A stretch of 64,000 nt of DNA from assembly GCA_000434015.1 (NCBI GenBank), contig HF999519.1, forward strand, positions 53,036 to 117,035, read 5' to 3'. The notes beneath the pieces were generated by a model that saw nothing but the letters and a program-made list of their open reading frames with translations, was not told the origin of the DNA and ran no database searches. Below, in pieces: positions 20,686 to 30,652 of this stretch (position 1 is the stretch's first letter; every line of letters begins with the position of its first letter). The translations under genes and the position numbers were made by a program. The stretch comes from Clostridium sp. CAG:571 (lineage in GTDB: Bacteria; Bacillota; Clostridia; TANB77; CAG-508).

Positions 20686-20725
20686 TTAAAGGACTACTAA
20701 AACAACTTTTAGTAGTCCTTTAATA
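20686..20725. terminator. Bidirectional terminator between convergent genes
   Basis: 17-base near-perfect stem 20686-20702 / 20707-20723 with a 4-base loop, flanked by A- and T-rich ends. Confidence 0.85.
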
Positions 20726-20804
20726 TAATATGAAAGTTTTGCTAAACATAAATACTAAAAACTATTTTTAAATTTATGTCATCTATTCTTTTAACGAATA
20801 GATT

Positions 20805-23429
20805 TTAAATCCACTCACCATATTTTTTTATATATAGTTTCTTTACAAATAGTGCAAGGAAACAGTATAGTATAGGAATAGTTATTATTAAAGCTATATA
20901 TTTTAAAGGAAGTGCAACTAAACCAATAAAGTTTCCTATAAATGTAAAAGGTATAATTAAAGCAACAATACTTAAAGTAATTGAACTTAAGTATACACCT
21001 TTTGATGCATGGCTTTGGAAAAATGGAATTTTAGATGTTCTAATTACATGTAATCCTACTAAATTAGAAACAACTCCATATGAAAACCATATAGTTTGAA
21101 ATAACGCAACATCTGGAGCTCTTAATTTAAATCCATACCATAATATAGAAAATACTAATAAATCAAATATAGAACTTGTAGGTCCCATAAATAGCATGAA
21201 ATTTTTTATACTTGTTAAATTCCATCTTCTAGGTTTTTCTAGGTATTCTTTATCAACATGATCGAGTGGTAAAGAAAGTTGTCCAAAATCATAAAGTAAA
21301 CTTTGAACTAATAATTGAATTGGTGTGATTGGCATAAATGGAAGTAAAATACTTGCTATTAAAACAGAAAGAACTTCACCAAAATTAAAGCTAACTGCCA
21401 TTTTTATATATTTTAATAAATTACCAAATGTTTTTCTTCCTTCTACAACACCATCTACTAAAACATGAAGATCTTTTTCTAACAAAATTATATCAGCAGT
21501 TTCTTTTGCAATATCTACAGCAGTATCTACAGAAATTCCAACTTCAGCATTTGTTAAAGATGGGGCATCATTTATACCGTCACCCATATATCCTACAATA
21601 TTTCCAGATTCTCTAAGTAATCTTACGATTCTAGCTTTTTGAATAGGGGAAAGTTTAGCTAAAACATTTGTTGAGCGTAGTAATCTAAGTAAAGCCATAT
21701 CAGATAGTTTATCTACTTTATTACCTGTTAAAATTCTTTTTGTGCTGATATTTACTTTTTCGCAAATAGCTCTTGTAACATATTCATTATCACCAGTTAG
21801 AACCATAACTCTAACTCCATATGAGTTTAAACGCTCAATTGCAGATTTAGCGCTTTCTTTTGGGGGATCCAAAAATCCAATAAATCCTAAGAATGTCATT
21901 TTAGATTCATCCTTTACAGAAAATTCAGAAATATTTTCTATGTCTGTTTTTTGGCAAACACCGATAACTCTCATTCCCTGTATGTTAAGATTTTTAGAAA
22001 TAGATAAAATGTTATTTTTTATATCTGAAGTAATAGGATTTATAGTGTCTTTATAATTTACAGTTGTACAAACAGATAAAATTTCTTCTATAGCACCTTT
22101 AGTTATTAATTTTTTACTAGTTCCATCAGATACAATAACAGATAAACGTCTTCTAGAAAAATCAAATGGGATTTCATCTATTTTTTTATATTTGCTAGCA
22201 ATTACATTAATTTCTTCTTTTTCAGCTCTTTTTATGACGGCTTCGTCTATATTTCCTTTTAAACCAGTTTGAAAATACGAATTCAAAAAAACATATTCTA
22301 AAATTTTCTTATCTTCATTACCTTTTATATCTAAATATTTTTCTAATACAATATTATCTTCAGTTAAAGTTCCAGTTTTGTCTGTGCATAAAATATTCAT
22401 GGAACCGAAACTTTGTATACTATCTAGTCTTTTAACTATAGTTTTCTTTTTAGACATTTTTACAGCCCCCTTAGAAAGACTAGAAGATAGAATTACAGGC
22501 AAAAGTAAAGGAGTAATTCCAATAGCTATGGCTACAGAAAATGTAAAGGCTGTAAGTGATCCATGTTTTGCATTATTTAGTAAAAATGTAATTGGAATTA
22601 ATATAAGCATAAATCTTATTAAAAGTTTACTTAAATTGTTAATACCTTTTTGAAAACTGGTTATTGGTTTTCCAGAAGTTATAGTGTTTGCAACTTTTCC
22701 AAAGTATGTGCTATCACCAGTTTTTATAACAATAGCTTTTCCACTTCCACTAGTAACATTAGTGCCCATAAAGCAAATTGTGTCTAAATCGGTTATACTT
22801 TCAATTTCATCAATAGACGGAAGTTCTGTTGATGAAGATTTTTTTACTGAATCAGATTCACCAGTTAAAGATGATTGAGTGATATATAAATCTTTTGCTT
22901 CTAATACTCTAACATCTGCTGGGATGATATCACCTGCAGATAAAAGTATTACATCACCAATAGTAATTTCATTTAAAGGAATTTTTATTTTAGTCTCATT
23001 TCTGATAACTGTACAAGTAGTAGCAACTAAATCTTTAAGTTTTTCAGCAGCTTTATTTGAATTATAAACTTCAAAAAATTCAAGTAAGGTACTTGCCAAA
23101 ACTAAAACTAAAATAACAATAATATTTGCATAACTAGGGGGAGAGGTTAATATTATATCTGTATAAATAAGAATAATAGTGATTCCCATAAGTATTATAT
23201 TAAAAGGACTAAGTAAACTATCCCAAAGATAGTTATACCATTTTTTTTGTTTTTTTTGTTTCATTTCATTTTTTCCGTATGTAGATAATCTGTTTTCTAC
23301 TTGCTCGTTAGATAATCCTTTTTCAAGATCGATTTTATATTTTTTTAAGAAATCTTCCTTTGAAGATATACATTCAAAACCATATAATTTTTTTATGTTT
23401 ATTTTTTCTTCTTTTTTGGACTGTGCCAT
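20805..23429 (-). CDS. mgtA: P-type ATPase, magnesium-translocating (MgtA type)
   Basis: 874 residues from the ATG at 23429, preferred over an upstream TTG because AAGGAGAG precedes it. P-type ATPase hallmarks: the phosphorylation motif CTDKTGTLTED, the TGES-type actuator loop (LTGESDSV), and the hinge GDGINDAPS. The C-terminal helices, including FQTIWFSYG and VIRTSKIPFFQS, resemble the MgtA/MgtB family that imports Mg2+. No Mg-sensing leader is evident in the 55 bases upstream. It follows the transglycosylase gene on the same strand. Ion specificity is inferred from family resemblance. Confidence 0.85.
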   Translation of the reverse strand: MAQSKKEEKINIKKLYGFECISSKEDFLKKYKIDLEKGLSNEQVENRLSTYGKNEMKQKKQKKWYNYLWDSLLSPFNIILMGITIILIYTDIILTSPPSYANIIVILVLVLASTLLEFFEVYNSNKAAEKLKDLVATTCTVIRNETKIKIPLNEITIGDVILLSAGDIIPADVRVLEAKDLYITQSSLTGESDSVKKSSSTELPSIDEIESITDLDTICFMGTNVTSGSGKAIVIKTGDSTYFGKVANTITSGKPITSFQKGINNLSKLLIRFMLILIPITFLLNNAKHGSLTAFTFSVAIAIGITPLLLPVILSSSLSKGAVKMSKKKTIVKRLDSIQSFGSMNILCTDKTGTLTEDNIVLEKYLDIKGNEDKKILEYVFLNSYFQTGLKGNIDEAVIKRAEKEEINVIASKYKKIDEIPFDFSRRRLSVIVSDGTSKKLITKGAIEEILSVCTTVNYKDTINPITSDIKNNILSISKNLNIQGMRVIGVCQKTDIENISEFSVKDESKMTFLGFIGFLDPPKESAKSAIERLNSYGVRVMVLTGDNEYVTRAICEKVNISTKRILTGNKVDKLSDMALLRLLRSTNVLAKLSPIQKARIVRLLRESGNIVGYMGDGINDAPSLTNAEVGISVDTAVDIAKETADIILLEKDLHVLVDGVVEGRKTFGNLLKYIKMAVSFNFGEVLSVLIASILLPFMPITPIQLLVQSLLYDFGQLSLPLDHVDKEYLEKPRRWNLTSIKNFMLFMGPTSSIFDLLVFSILWYGFKLRAPDVALFQTIWFSYGVVSNLVGLHVIRTSKIPFFQSHASKGVYLSSITLSIVALIIPFTFIGNFIGLVALPLKYIALIITIPILYCFLALFVKKLYIKKYGEWI

Positions 23430-23484
23430 AAAAATCAACTCTCCTTTTTGTTTATATATTTCTTTTATTGATAAGTAAATTTAG

Positions 23485-24195
23485 TTATTCTGTATTTAAA
23501 GTATTAAGTAAATTATCAGAATCTTCTTTTGATAGATATCCATATTCAACCATGGAATTAATTACTTTTTCTTGTCTTTTTTTAGTTAGTTTTGGATTAA
23601 CACTTGGGGAATATACACTAGGAGCATTTGGAATTCCAGCAAGCATTGTACATTCATATAGGTTCATATCTTTAGGCTGTTTATTTAAATAGCCTTTTGA
23701 TGCTTGAGAAATGCCGTAGTATCCATCACCAAAATAAATAGTATTCATATAAAGTTCAAAAATTTCATTTTTAGAATAATTTTTTTCTAAATCATACCCA
23801 ATTAAAATTTCAGCTATTTTTCTACTAATAACATGTTTTTCAGAAGCAAAGTATAAATTTTTAGCAAGTTGTTGGGTAATTGTACTACCACCTTCTTTTA
23901 GTTCTTTTGCTTGTAAATTAGAAAAGATTGCTCTAGATATACCTATTGGGTCAATTACACCATGCTTTTCAAAACGGTGGTCCTCAACTGCTATTACAGC
24001 ATTTTTAAAATTTGACGGAACATCATTAATAGAGATAAAATCATCTTTTTCTTTAATTTGTGTTATTTTATCTTTAATGCTTACCTTGGTAATAGCATCT
24101 TTATAAAGCAAATAGCCACTAGCGAAAATAGAAGAGAAAATAATTATAAGTATAATTAATATTATAAATAGTATGTGCCTAATAAATTTTTTCAT
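23485..24195 (-). CDS. Monofunctional peptidoglycan glycosyltransferase (GT51)
   Basis: 236 residues. One N-terminal transmembrane anchor, then a GT51 domain with the catalytic Glu in VAVEDHRFEKHG, the GGSTITQQLAKNLYF motif, EIFELYMNTIYFGDG, and a final AGIPNAPSVYSP segment. It lacks a transpeptidase domain, so it polymerises lipid II only, like MtgA/SgtB. RBS AAGGAGGGGTG. It is transcribed away from glgP and just upstream of mgtA. Confidence 0.92.
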   Translation of the reverse strand: MKKFIRHILFIILIILIIIFSSIFASGYLLYKDAITKVSIKDKITQIKEKDDFISINDVPSNFKNAVIAVEDHRFEKHGVIDPIGISRAIFSNLQAKELKEGGSTITQQLAKNLYFASEKHVISRKIAEILIGYDLEKNYSKNEIFELYMNTIYFGDGYYGISQASKGYLNKQPKDMNLYECTMLAGIPNAPSVYSPSVNPKLTKKRQEKVINSMVEYGYLSKEDSDNLLNTLNTE

Positions 24196-24517
24196 GCAAT
24201 TTTACACCCCTCCTTGGAGATTATTATACAACAAAAAGAAGAATAACGAAAAAAATTTTAAAAAGTTTTGTAAAAAAATGTTTTATTAGAATATAAAGAA
24301 AAATTTAGTGAAAATAATAACCAATTATCTGATAAAAATGCAAAAGTGATATAAATAAGTAAATGCAAGATTTTAATTATAAATATAATAATAAAATTCA
24401 AAATATTTATCTATTTTATTTGACAAATTTACATAGTTAATAGATAATATATTTTGAGATAAACAAAAGAGAGTTTTTAAAAATAAAAAACTGGAAATGA
24501 TACAAAGGAGGAAAAAA
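24196..24517. other. Divergent intergenic region (322 bases)
   Basis: Separates the minus-strand transglycosylase from glgP. It contains the glgP promoter; the rest is AT-rich with no gene or clear structure. Confidence 0.6.
24420..24448 (+). promoter_or_regulatory. Promoter of glgP
   Basis: TTGACA 24420-24425, 17-base spacer, GATAAT 24443-24448. Confidence 0.65.
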
Positions 24518-27089
24518 ATGTATATTTTTAATAGAATTACGGTTACACCACAATTACCTAAAAGAATAGAAAATTTAGGGAAAATAGCTAATAACTTATG
24601 GTGGTCATGGAATACTGACTTTTTGAAATTGTTTAAACAAATAGATATAGATTTATGGGAAAGAGTAGGAAAAAATCCTATTAAATTTTTAAAATTAGTG
24701 TCACAAGAAAAATTGGAAAATGCAGTAAATAATCAAGAATTTTTAAAAAGTTATGACAAAATAAATAGTAACTTTGAAGGATATATGAACAATAAAAATA
24801 CATGGTTTTCTAAAGAATATCCAAATAATAAAAGCGATTTAATAGCATATTTTTCAGCAGAATATGGATTAGACGAAATATTGCCTATTTATTCTGGTGG
24901 ACTTGGAATTTTATCTGGAGATCATCTAAAATCTGCCAGTGATTTAGGTATACCACTTGTGGGGGTAGGACTTTTTTATAAAAATGGATATTTTCACCAA
25001 AAAATAGATGGAACTGGCAGACAAGAAACAGAATATACTGCTGTAGATGAATCTACATTACCAATGAAGGTAGTAAAAGATAATAAAGGAAATGATTTAC
25101 TTATATTTGTTAAGTTCCCAGAAGGAAAATTATATTTAAAAGTATGGCAAATAAATGTTGGTAGAGTAAAATTATATTTATTAGATTCAGATATAGATGA
25201 AAATATAGAAGAATATAGAAATGTTACAGCTACATTATATGGTGGAGACCAAGAAATGAGAATAAAACAAGAAATAGTTTTAGGAATGGCTGGAACTAAT
25301 TTATTAAAAGTTTTAGGATTAAATCCAACAGTTTATCATATGAATGAAGGACATTCATCATTTTTGATACTAGAATTAATAAAAACAATTATGAATGAAA
25401 GAAAGGTATCATTTGATATTGCAAGAGATATAGTATCTGCTAAAACTGTATTTACAACACATACTCCGGTTCCAGCTGGAAATGATATATTTCCACTAGA
25501 TTTAGTAGAAAAATATTTTAAAAATTATTGGACAAGATTTGGAATAACAAAAGAAGAATTTTTTAGATTAGGAATGAAACCAAATGCTATTATTGCAAAT
25601 AGTGGATTTAATATGGGAATTCTTGCTTTAAAAGTAGCTGGAAAGAAAAATGGAGTAAGCAAATTACATGGAGAAGTATCAAGAGAGTTATTTGGAGAAG
25701 TTTGGCCCAATATTGCAGCTAGTGAGTCACCAATAACTTATGTAACTAATGGAATACATACATGTTCATGGCTTCCAGCTAATTTAAAAGAATTATATAA
25801 TAAATATTTAATTCCTTTCTGGCAAGATAATATTCATGATGATAAAGTATGGGAAAATATAAAAAATATTCCAAATGAAGAATTATGGAATGAACATCAA
25901 AAAAGAAAAGCTAAACTAATCGAAATGGTTAAAGATAGTACAACTAAAAGATTAAAAAGAGAAGGATATAGTTATGAAGAGATATCACAAATTATATCAG
26001 GGTTAAGTGAAAATAATTTAACAATTGGTTTTGCAAGAAGATTTGCAACATATAAAAGAGCAACTTTAATTTTTAGAGATTTAGAAAGAATTACACAAAT
26101 ATTAAATGATTCTAATAAACCTGTACAATTGATTTTTGCAGGTAAAGCACATCCAATAGATAAAGAAGGACAAGATTTAATAAAATTTATCCATGAAATA
26201 TCTATGAAACCACAATTTAAAGGAAAAATATTCTTATTAGAAGATTATAATATTGGTATGTCTAGGTATTTGATAAGTGGTGTAGATGTATGGCTTAATA
26301 ATCCAAGAAGACCAATGGAAGCATCACGGAACAAGTGGACAAAAGGCTTCTGTAAATGGTGTTATAAACTTTAGTGTATTAGATGGTTGGTGGGCTGAAG
26401 GCTATAATACAAAAAATGGATGGACAATTGGAACATCTGCAGAATATGAAAATTATGATATTCAAGACAATGAAGATAGTGAAAATATGTATATAACTTT
26501 AGAAAAGAAAATAATTCCAATGTATTATAATAAAGATGAAAAAGGTATTTCAAGCAGATGGATGGAAATGATGAAAAATTCTATAATTACTACAGGAGGA
26601 AGATTTAGTACAGCTAGAATGTTAGTTGATTATACTAAAAAATTATACATTCCATTATGTAATTTAACTAATAAATATTATAATGATTTAGCAACTGTTA
26701 CAGAATTTGATGAATGGAAGAAGAATTTAAATAGAAATTGGAATGATATAAAAATTATTGGAGAAGAAAGTAATGTAGATAATATTACAGTAGATGCAGG
26801 AAATACAATAGAAGTAAAATGTAGAGTAATGTTACCTAATATAGAAGAAGAGGATGTAGAAGTTCAAGTATATTATGGACAAATAATGGAAAATGGAATA
26901 ATGGAAAATATTAATATTATTCCAATGAAATTAGTAGAAAAAAATGTAGAAAATAAAGAATATGAATATAAAGCAAAAGTTGAACTTTCTACAGGAGGAG
27001 ACTTTGGATATACATTTAGAGTTGTTCCAAAAAGCAAAATGGTATTAGACCAAGAAAATTTGAATTTAGTAAAATGGGTTAAAAAATAG
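24518..27089 (+). CDS. glgP: Alpha-glucan (glycogen) phosphorylase, +1 frameshift at CGG
   Basis: 856 residues through the shift, from the ATG at 24518 (AAAGGAGG RBS). It has the N-terminal DUF3417-type segment (LGKIANNLWWSWNTDF) typical of the shorter alpha-glucan phosphorylase group, followed by the phosphorylase barrel (HMNEGHSSFL, TTHTPVPAGND, FARRFATYKR). The shift falls inside the PLP-site signature: only the +1 frame gives EASGTSGQKASVNG, with Gly604 five residues before the PLP-binding Lys609. It degrades glycogen or maltodextrin to glucose-1-phosphate. The zero frame would stop 15 residues after CGG and lack the cofactor lysine. pyk follows from its own promoter. Confidence 0.95.
26327..26330 (+). 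other. +1 frameshift site CGGA in glgP
   Basis: Zero-frame GCA TCA CGG AAC; the frame resumes as TCA (C) GGA ACA AGT GGA. The restored Gly604 is invariant in the EASGT motif of phosphorylases. Confidence 0.95.
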
Positions 27090-27149
27090 TATTAAAGTAT
27101 ATGTAAAAATAGTTTGAAAAGACAAATAAAACACATACAAAATACATAA

Positions 27150-27183
27150 AAAAAGAGTGTATACCTTGAATATGCTCTTTTTT
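27150..27183 (+). terminator. Terminator after glgP, overlapping the pyk promoter
   Basis: AAAAAGAG pairs with CTCTTTTT around an inner weaker stem; a T-run ends it. The -35 box of pyk lies in its loop side. Confidence 0.7.
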
Positions 27184-27194
27184 AATGATATAAT
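27166..27194 (+). promoter_or_regulatory. Promoter of pyk
   Basis: TTGAAT 27166-27171, 17-base spacer, TATAAT 27189-27194. Confidence 0.6.
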
Positions 27195-27265
27195 ACAAAT
27201 TGTGTTAAAAATATTTATATTTTACCAATGTATCGTAAAGTATAAGCAGATGGAGGGAAAATGAT

Positions 27266-28699
27266 ATGAAAAAAACAAAAATAGTATGTACAATAGGACC
27301 AGCAACTGCAGATGTTGAAGTTTTAAAGAAAATGATTCTTGCTGGAATGAATGTTGCAAGATTAAACTTTTCACATGGAGGATACCAAGATCAAGAAAGA
27401 TTTATTAAAGCAGTAAAACAAGCAAGAGAAGAAGTAAATATGCCAGTAGCATTATTACTAGATACACAAGGTCCAGAAATAAGAACTGGAAAATTAGCAG
27501 AAGCACCAGCTTTACTAAAAGCAGAAGAAGAATTTACATTAGTAAATGAAGATATAATAGGTGATAATACAAAAGTTTCTGTAACTTATAAAGATTTATA
27601 TAAGGATGTAAAACCAGGAACAACAATACTTATAGATGACGGTAAAATAGAAATAGAAGTAGATAGAATAGAAGGAAAAAATGTTGTTTGTAAAGTAATG
27701 AATGGTGGAGAATTAGGAAATAGAAAAAGTATAAATGTTCCTGGAACACATATTAATTTACCAGCATTAAAAGATAAAGATATACAAGATTTAAAAGATG
27801 GATGCAAAGGAGATTTTGATTATATCGCAGCATCATTTATTAGATCAGCAGATGACGTTTTAGCTATTCGTAAAGTTTTAGATGAAAACGGTGGAAAAGA
27901 TATAAAAATAATTTCTAAAATAGAAAGTCAAGAAGGAATAGATAACTTCCAATCTATTTTAGAGGTTTCAGATGGTATTATGGTTGCTCGTGGTGATATG
28001 GGAGTAGAAATACCAATGGAAGAAGTTCCAATTGTTCAAAAAAGATTTATAAAAGAATGTAATAGAGCAGGAAAAATGGTTATAACAGCAACTCAAATGC
28101 TTGAATCAATGACAACAAATCCAAGAGCTACAAGAGCAGAAGTTTCAGATGTTGCAAATGCAGTATTTGATGGAACTGGTGCTATAATGTTATCTGGTGA
28201 AAGCGCAATGGGTAAATACCCTGTTCAATGTGTTGAAACAATGACAAAAATTGCTACAGCAGTAGAAGCTTCTATAAATTATGGTAGAAGATTTAAAAGA
28301 AGAGAATATGACTTAGAGACAAAAAATTATGAATTCTATTTAGCACATTCTATATGTTCTACAGCATTACAAATGAATGCAAAAGCTATATTTGCATATA
28401 CAGAATGTGGTGATACACCAAAATTATTATCTAGCTTTTTACCATGTTGTCCAATATATGCAGTAACAAGCAAAGAAAAAACATATAAACAATTAGCATT
28501 AGCTTGGGATGTTACACCTATACTTGTAAAAGAAGATGTACCAGCTAAAGAATTAATTGCAAAAGGAATAGAAGTTGCAAAACAAGCTGGGTATGTAGCT
28601 TCAGGTGATATTGTTGCAATCGCTGGAGGAGAATCAATTTTACCAGGAAATAAAGATGATGTAATGAATAGAACTGTTGGTGGAGTAATTAGAATTTAA
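27266..28699 (+). CDS. pyk: Pyruvate kinase
   Basis: 477 residues. Final glycolytic enzyme: PEP + ADP to pyruvate + ATP. The N-terminus KTKIVCTIGPAT, substrate loop MNVARLNFSHG, catalytic Lys region KIESQEG, MVARGDMGVEIP and ITATQMLESM are all present. It lacks the extra C-terminal PEP-utiliser domain found in some Bacilli. RBS ATGGAGGG. Together with pfk at 62039 it covers the two committed glycolytic steps. Confidence 0.97.
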   Translation: MKKTKIVCTIGPATADVEVLKKMILAGMNVARLNFSHGGYQDQERFIKAVKQAREEVNMPVALLLDTQGPEIRTGKLAEAPALLKAEEEFTLVNEDIIGDNTKVSVTYKDLYKDVKPGTTILIDDGKIEIEVDRIEGKNVVCKVMNGGELGNRKSINVPGTHINLPALKDKDIQDLKDGCKGDFDYIAASFIRSADDVLAIRKVLDENGGKDIKIISKIESQEGIDNFQSILEVSDGIMVARGDMGVEIPMEEVPIVQKRFIKECNRAGKMVITATQMLESMTTNPRATRAEVSDVANAVFDGTGAIMLSGESAMGKYPVQCVETMTKIATAVEASINYGRRFKRREYDLETKNYEFYLAHSICSTALQMNAKAIFAYTECGDTPKLLSSFLPCCPIYAVTSKEKTYKQLALAWDVTPILVKEDVPAKELIAKGIEVAKQAGYVASGDIVAIAGGESILPGNKDDVMNRTVGGVIRI

Positions 28700-29025
28700 A
28701 AATATTTGATAAAAGCTAAAAAATAAATAAAAAGTCTTAAATTATTAAAAAATAATAATTTAAGGCTTTTTTTATAGAAAAGTTTTTTTTCGAAATTGCA
28801 TGGTATATAAAAAAATTTCTAACATTGATACTAGAAAAATTGGTTTGGGATTTTTCTATAAAGCAAATTTTTATGTTTTTAGAAATCTTAAAAATAGTAA
28901 TAAGAAGCATAGATTGGAGAAAAAGGTTAAAAAAGCAAGGTTTTGTTATGTTCTAAAACATGTAACATCTAATGTGGATTTGTCATAAAATGTATTATAA
29001 CTATAAATAAGGAGGAAGTTAAAAT
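28700..29025. other. Intergenic region between pyk and cotJA (326 bases)
   Basis: Holds the pyk terminator and the cotJ leader. A 62-codon open frame at 28800-28988 has no RBS and is Lys/aromatic-biased; I do not accept it as a gene. GTCATAA near 28980 resembles a sporulation sigma -35 box, without a convincing -10. Confidence 0.5.
28732..28773 (+). terminator. Rho-independent terminator after pyk
   Basis: 16-base stem 28732-28747 / 28753-28768 with a 5-A loop and T-run. Confidence 0.85.
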
Positions 29026-29412
29026 ATGTATAATCGTAGATACAATAGATGTTGCTGTCAAAAAAATTACAATGAAAAAGTAATAGAAGACATATGTAAT
29101 GATGTAGGAACTACAGCTGAGTATAAGTGTGAATGTACAAATTCTTGTGGCTGTAAAACCACATGTGTTTGTAGTAAAAATAATTGTGGTTGTGGATTTG
29201 ATGAAGAAGAATCTGTTTTTCCACAAAATCCAATGTTTGGCCAAAGTTATGTTCCAATTCAGGAGATGGATAAGACATTCGTACCTTGTGTTGGATTAAA
29301 AATGGGAACTATATTTCCAGAATTAGTAAGTCCATATGTTCCATGCCAAAGTATAGAAGAAAATGCATTTATAAAAGCAAAAAATGAAATAGGAAAGGGG
29401 TGCAATAAATGA
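29026..29412 (+). CDS. cotJA: Spore coat protein CotJA, with Cys-rich N-terminus
   Basis: 128 residues. The C-terminal ~50 residues (VGLKMGTIFPELVSPYVPCQS) match CotJA. The N-terminal half is unusual: cysteine-rich (CCCQK, CECTNSCGCKTTCVC, CGCGF), suggesting disulfide or metal cross-linking in the coat. It opens the cotJABC operon, with the next gene starting four bases before its stop. Expression in the mother cell is expected from family knowledge. Confidence 0.9.
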   Translation: MYNRRYNRCCCQKNYNEKVIEDICNDVGTTAEYKCECTNSCGCKTTCVCSKNNCGCGFDEEESVFPQNPMFGQSYVPIQEMDKTFVPCVGLKMGTIFPELVSPYVPCQSIEENAFIKAKNEIGKGCNK

Positions 29413-29777
29413 TGAACTTTAACGATAATTGTGATTGCGGTTTTGAAAAACCAACTTCTTGTATGCAAGATAAATGCAAATGTAATTGTAAATTTGAGTT
29501 TGAACCTAAAAATGAAGATGTATCAGATGAGATGACAAGAGAAGAAATGGCTAAAAAATTAAAATGTTACAGATTTGCAATTATAGAACTTGGATTATAT
29601 TTAGATACACATCCAGATGATGAAAAAGCAATATGTTTGCATAAAGAATATTGTAATAGATTTAAAGTATTATCAGATAAATATCAAAAAGTATATGGGC
29701 CATTAACAATAATGTTCCCATGTAATAAATGGAGATGGCTTGAAGAACCATGGCCATGGGAAAGGGGGAATTTTTAA
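29409..29777 (+). CDS. cotJB: Spore coat protein CotJB
   Basis: 122 residues with a Cys-containing N-terminal extension (CDCGF, CKCNCKF), then the CotJB core (LKCYRFAIIELGLYLDTHPD, ending KWRWLEEPWPWERG). ATGA overlap with cotJA and TAATG overlap with cotJC indicate translational coupling. It works with CotJA and CotJC in coat assembly. Confidence 0.93.
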   Translation: MMNFNDNCDCGFEKPTSCMQDKCKCNCKFEFEPKNEDVSDEMTREEMAKKLKCYRFAIIELGLYLDTHPDDEKAICLHKEYCNRFKVLSDKYQKVYGPLTIMFPCNKWRWLEEPWPWERGNF

Positions 29778-30418
29778 TGTGGACTTATAACAAAGTTTTA
29801 GAATATCCAGTAAATATAAAATGTCCAAATCCACGTTTAGCTAAATTTATAATTAGTCAATATGGCGGTCCTGATGGAGAACTTGCAGCATCTCTTAGAT
29901 ATTTATCTCAAAGATTTGGTATGCCAGATCAAAAAGCAAAAGCTATATTAAATGATATTGGTACAGAAGAACTTGCTCACTTAGAAATGGTTGGAACAAT
30001 AGTACATCAACTAACTGATGGAGTATGTCCAGAAGAACTAGCAAAGGCAGGTCTTGGAGCATATTATACAGATCATGGTGTGGATGTTTATCCGCAATCT
30101 GCTGCAGGAGTTCCTTTTACAGCATCATATATTGCAGCAAAAGGTGATCCAATTGCAAATCTTCAAGAAGATTTAGCTGCTGAACAAAAGGCGAGAGCTA
30201 CGTATGAAAAATTAATAGATCTTTGTAAAGATGATCCGGATGTAATAGATCCACTTAGATTCTTAAGACAAAGAGAAGTAGTTCATTTTCAAAGATTTGG
30301 AGAAGCATTAAGAGGAGTACAAGATAAACTTGCAGAAAAGAAATTTTATATGACAAAAATGAATTGCAATCAAGAAAATTGTGAATGTATGAACATGAAT
30401 AATAACTGTAATTATTAA
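29777..30418 (+). CDS. cotJC: Spore coat protein CotJC (manganese-catalase family)
   Basis: 213 residues from the ATG at 29777, which overlaps the cotJB stop; the family begins MWxYxKxLxYP. Di-metal ligands are visible in DIGTEELAHLEMV and the REVVHFQRFGEA helix, so it may have catalase activity. The tail CNQENCECMNMNNNCNY is Cys/Asn-rich like the N-termini of CotJA and CotJB. A terminator follows. Confidence 0.95.
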   Translation: MWTYNKVLEYPVNIKCPNPRLAKFIISQYGGPDGELAASLRYLSQRFGMPDQKAKAILNDIGTEELAHLEMVGTIVHQLTDGVCPEELAKAGLGAYYTDHGVDVYPQSAAGVPFTASYIAAKGDPIANLQEDLAAEQKARATYEKLIDLCKDDPDVIDPLRFLRQREVVHFQRFGEALRGVQDKLAEKKFYMTKMNCNQENCECMNMNNNCNY

Positions 30419-30430
30419 TAAAAAATATAA

Positions 30431-30468
30431 AAAGGCCAGAATTATTTGTTTAATTCTGACTTTTTTTA
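30431..30468 (+). terminator. Terminator after cotJC
   Basis: CAGAATTA (30437-30444) pairs with TAATTCTG (30451-30458), followed by a T-run. Confidence 0.75.
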
Positions 30469-30652
30469 GTTTATAGTAAACTTGTGTATTATTATAAAAT
30501 TTAATTTTAAAAATTTTTTTTACAATAAAAAAGATATAAAAATATTAGTAACTACATGTAGTAATGTTTTAATTATATGTTATAATAACAGTAAAAATAA
30601 TACGAAAAGAGAAAATATATATCAGTCTATAATAGAAACATTGGAGGAATAT

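Noticed and set aside
28800..28988. 62-codon open frame between pyk and cotJA
   Set aside because: No ribosome binding site, biased composition, lies just after a terminator.
30482..30652. Upstream extension of the unknown gene at 30653
   Set aside because: No RBS at the earlier start; the ATG at 30653 has TTGGAGGAA at the right distance.
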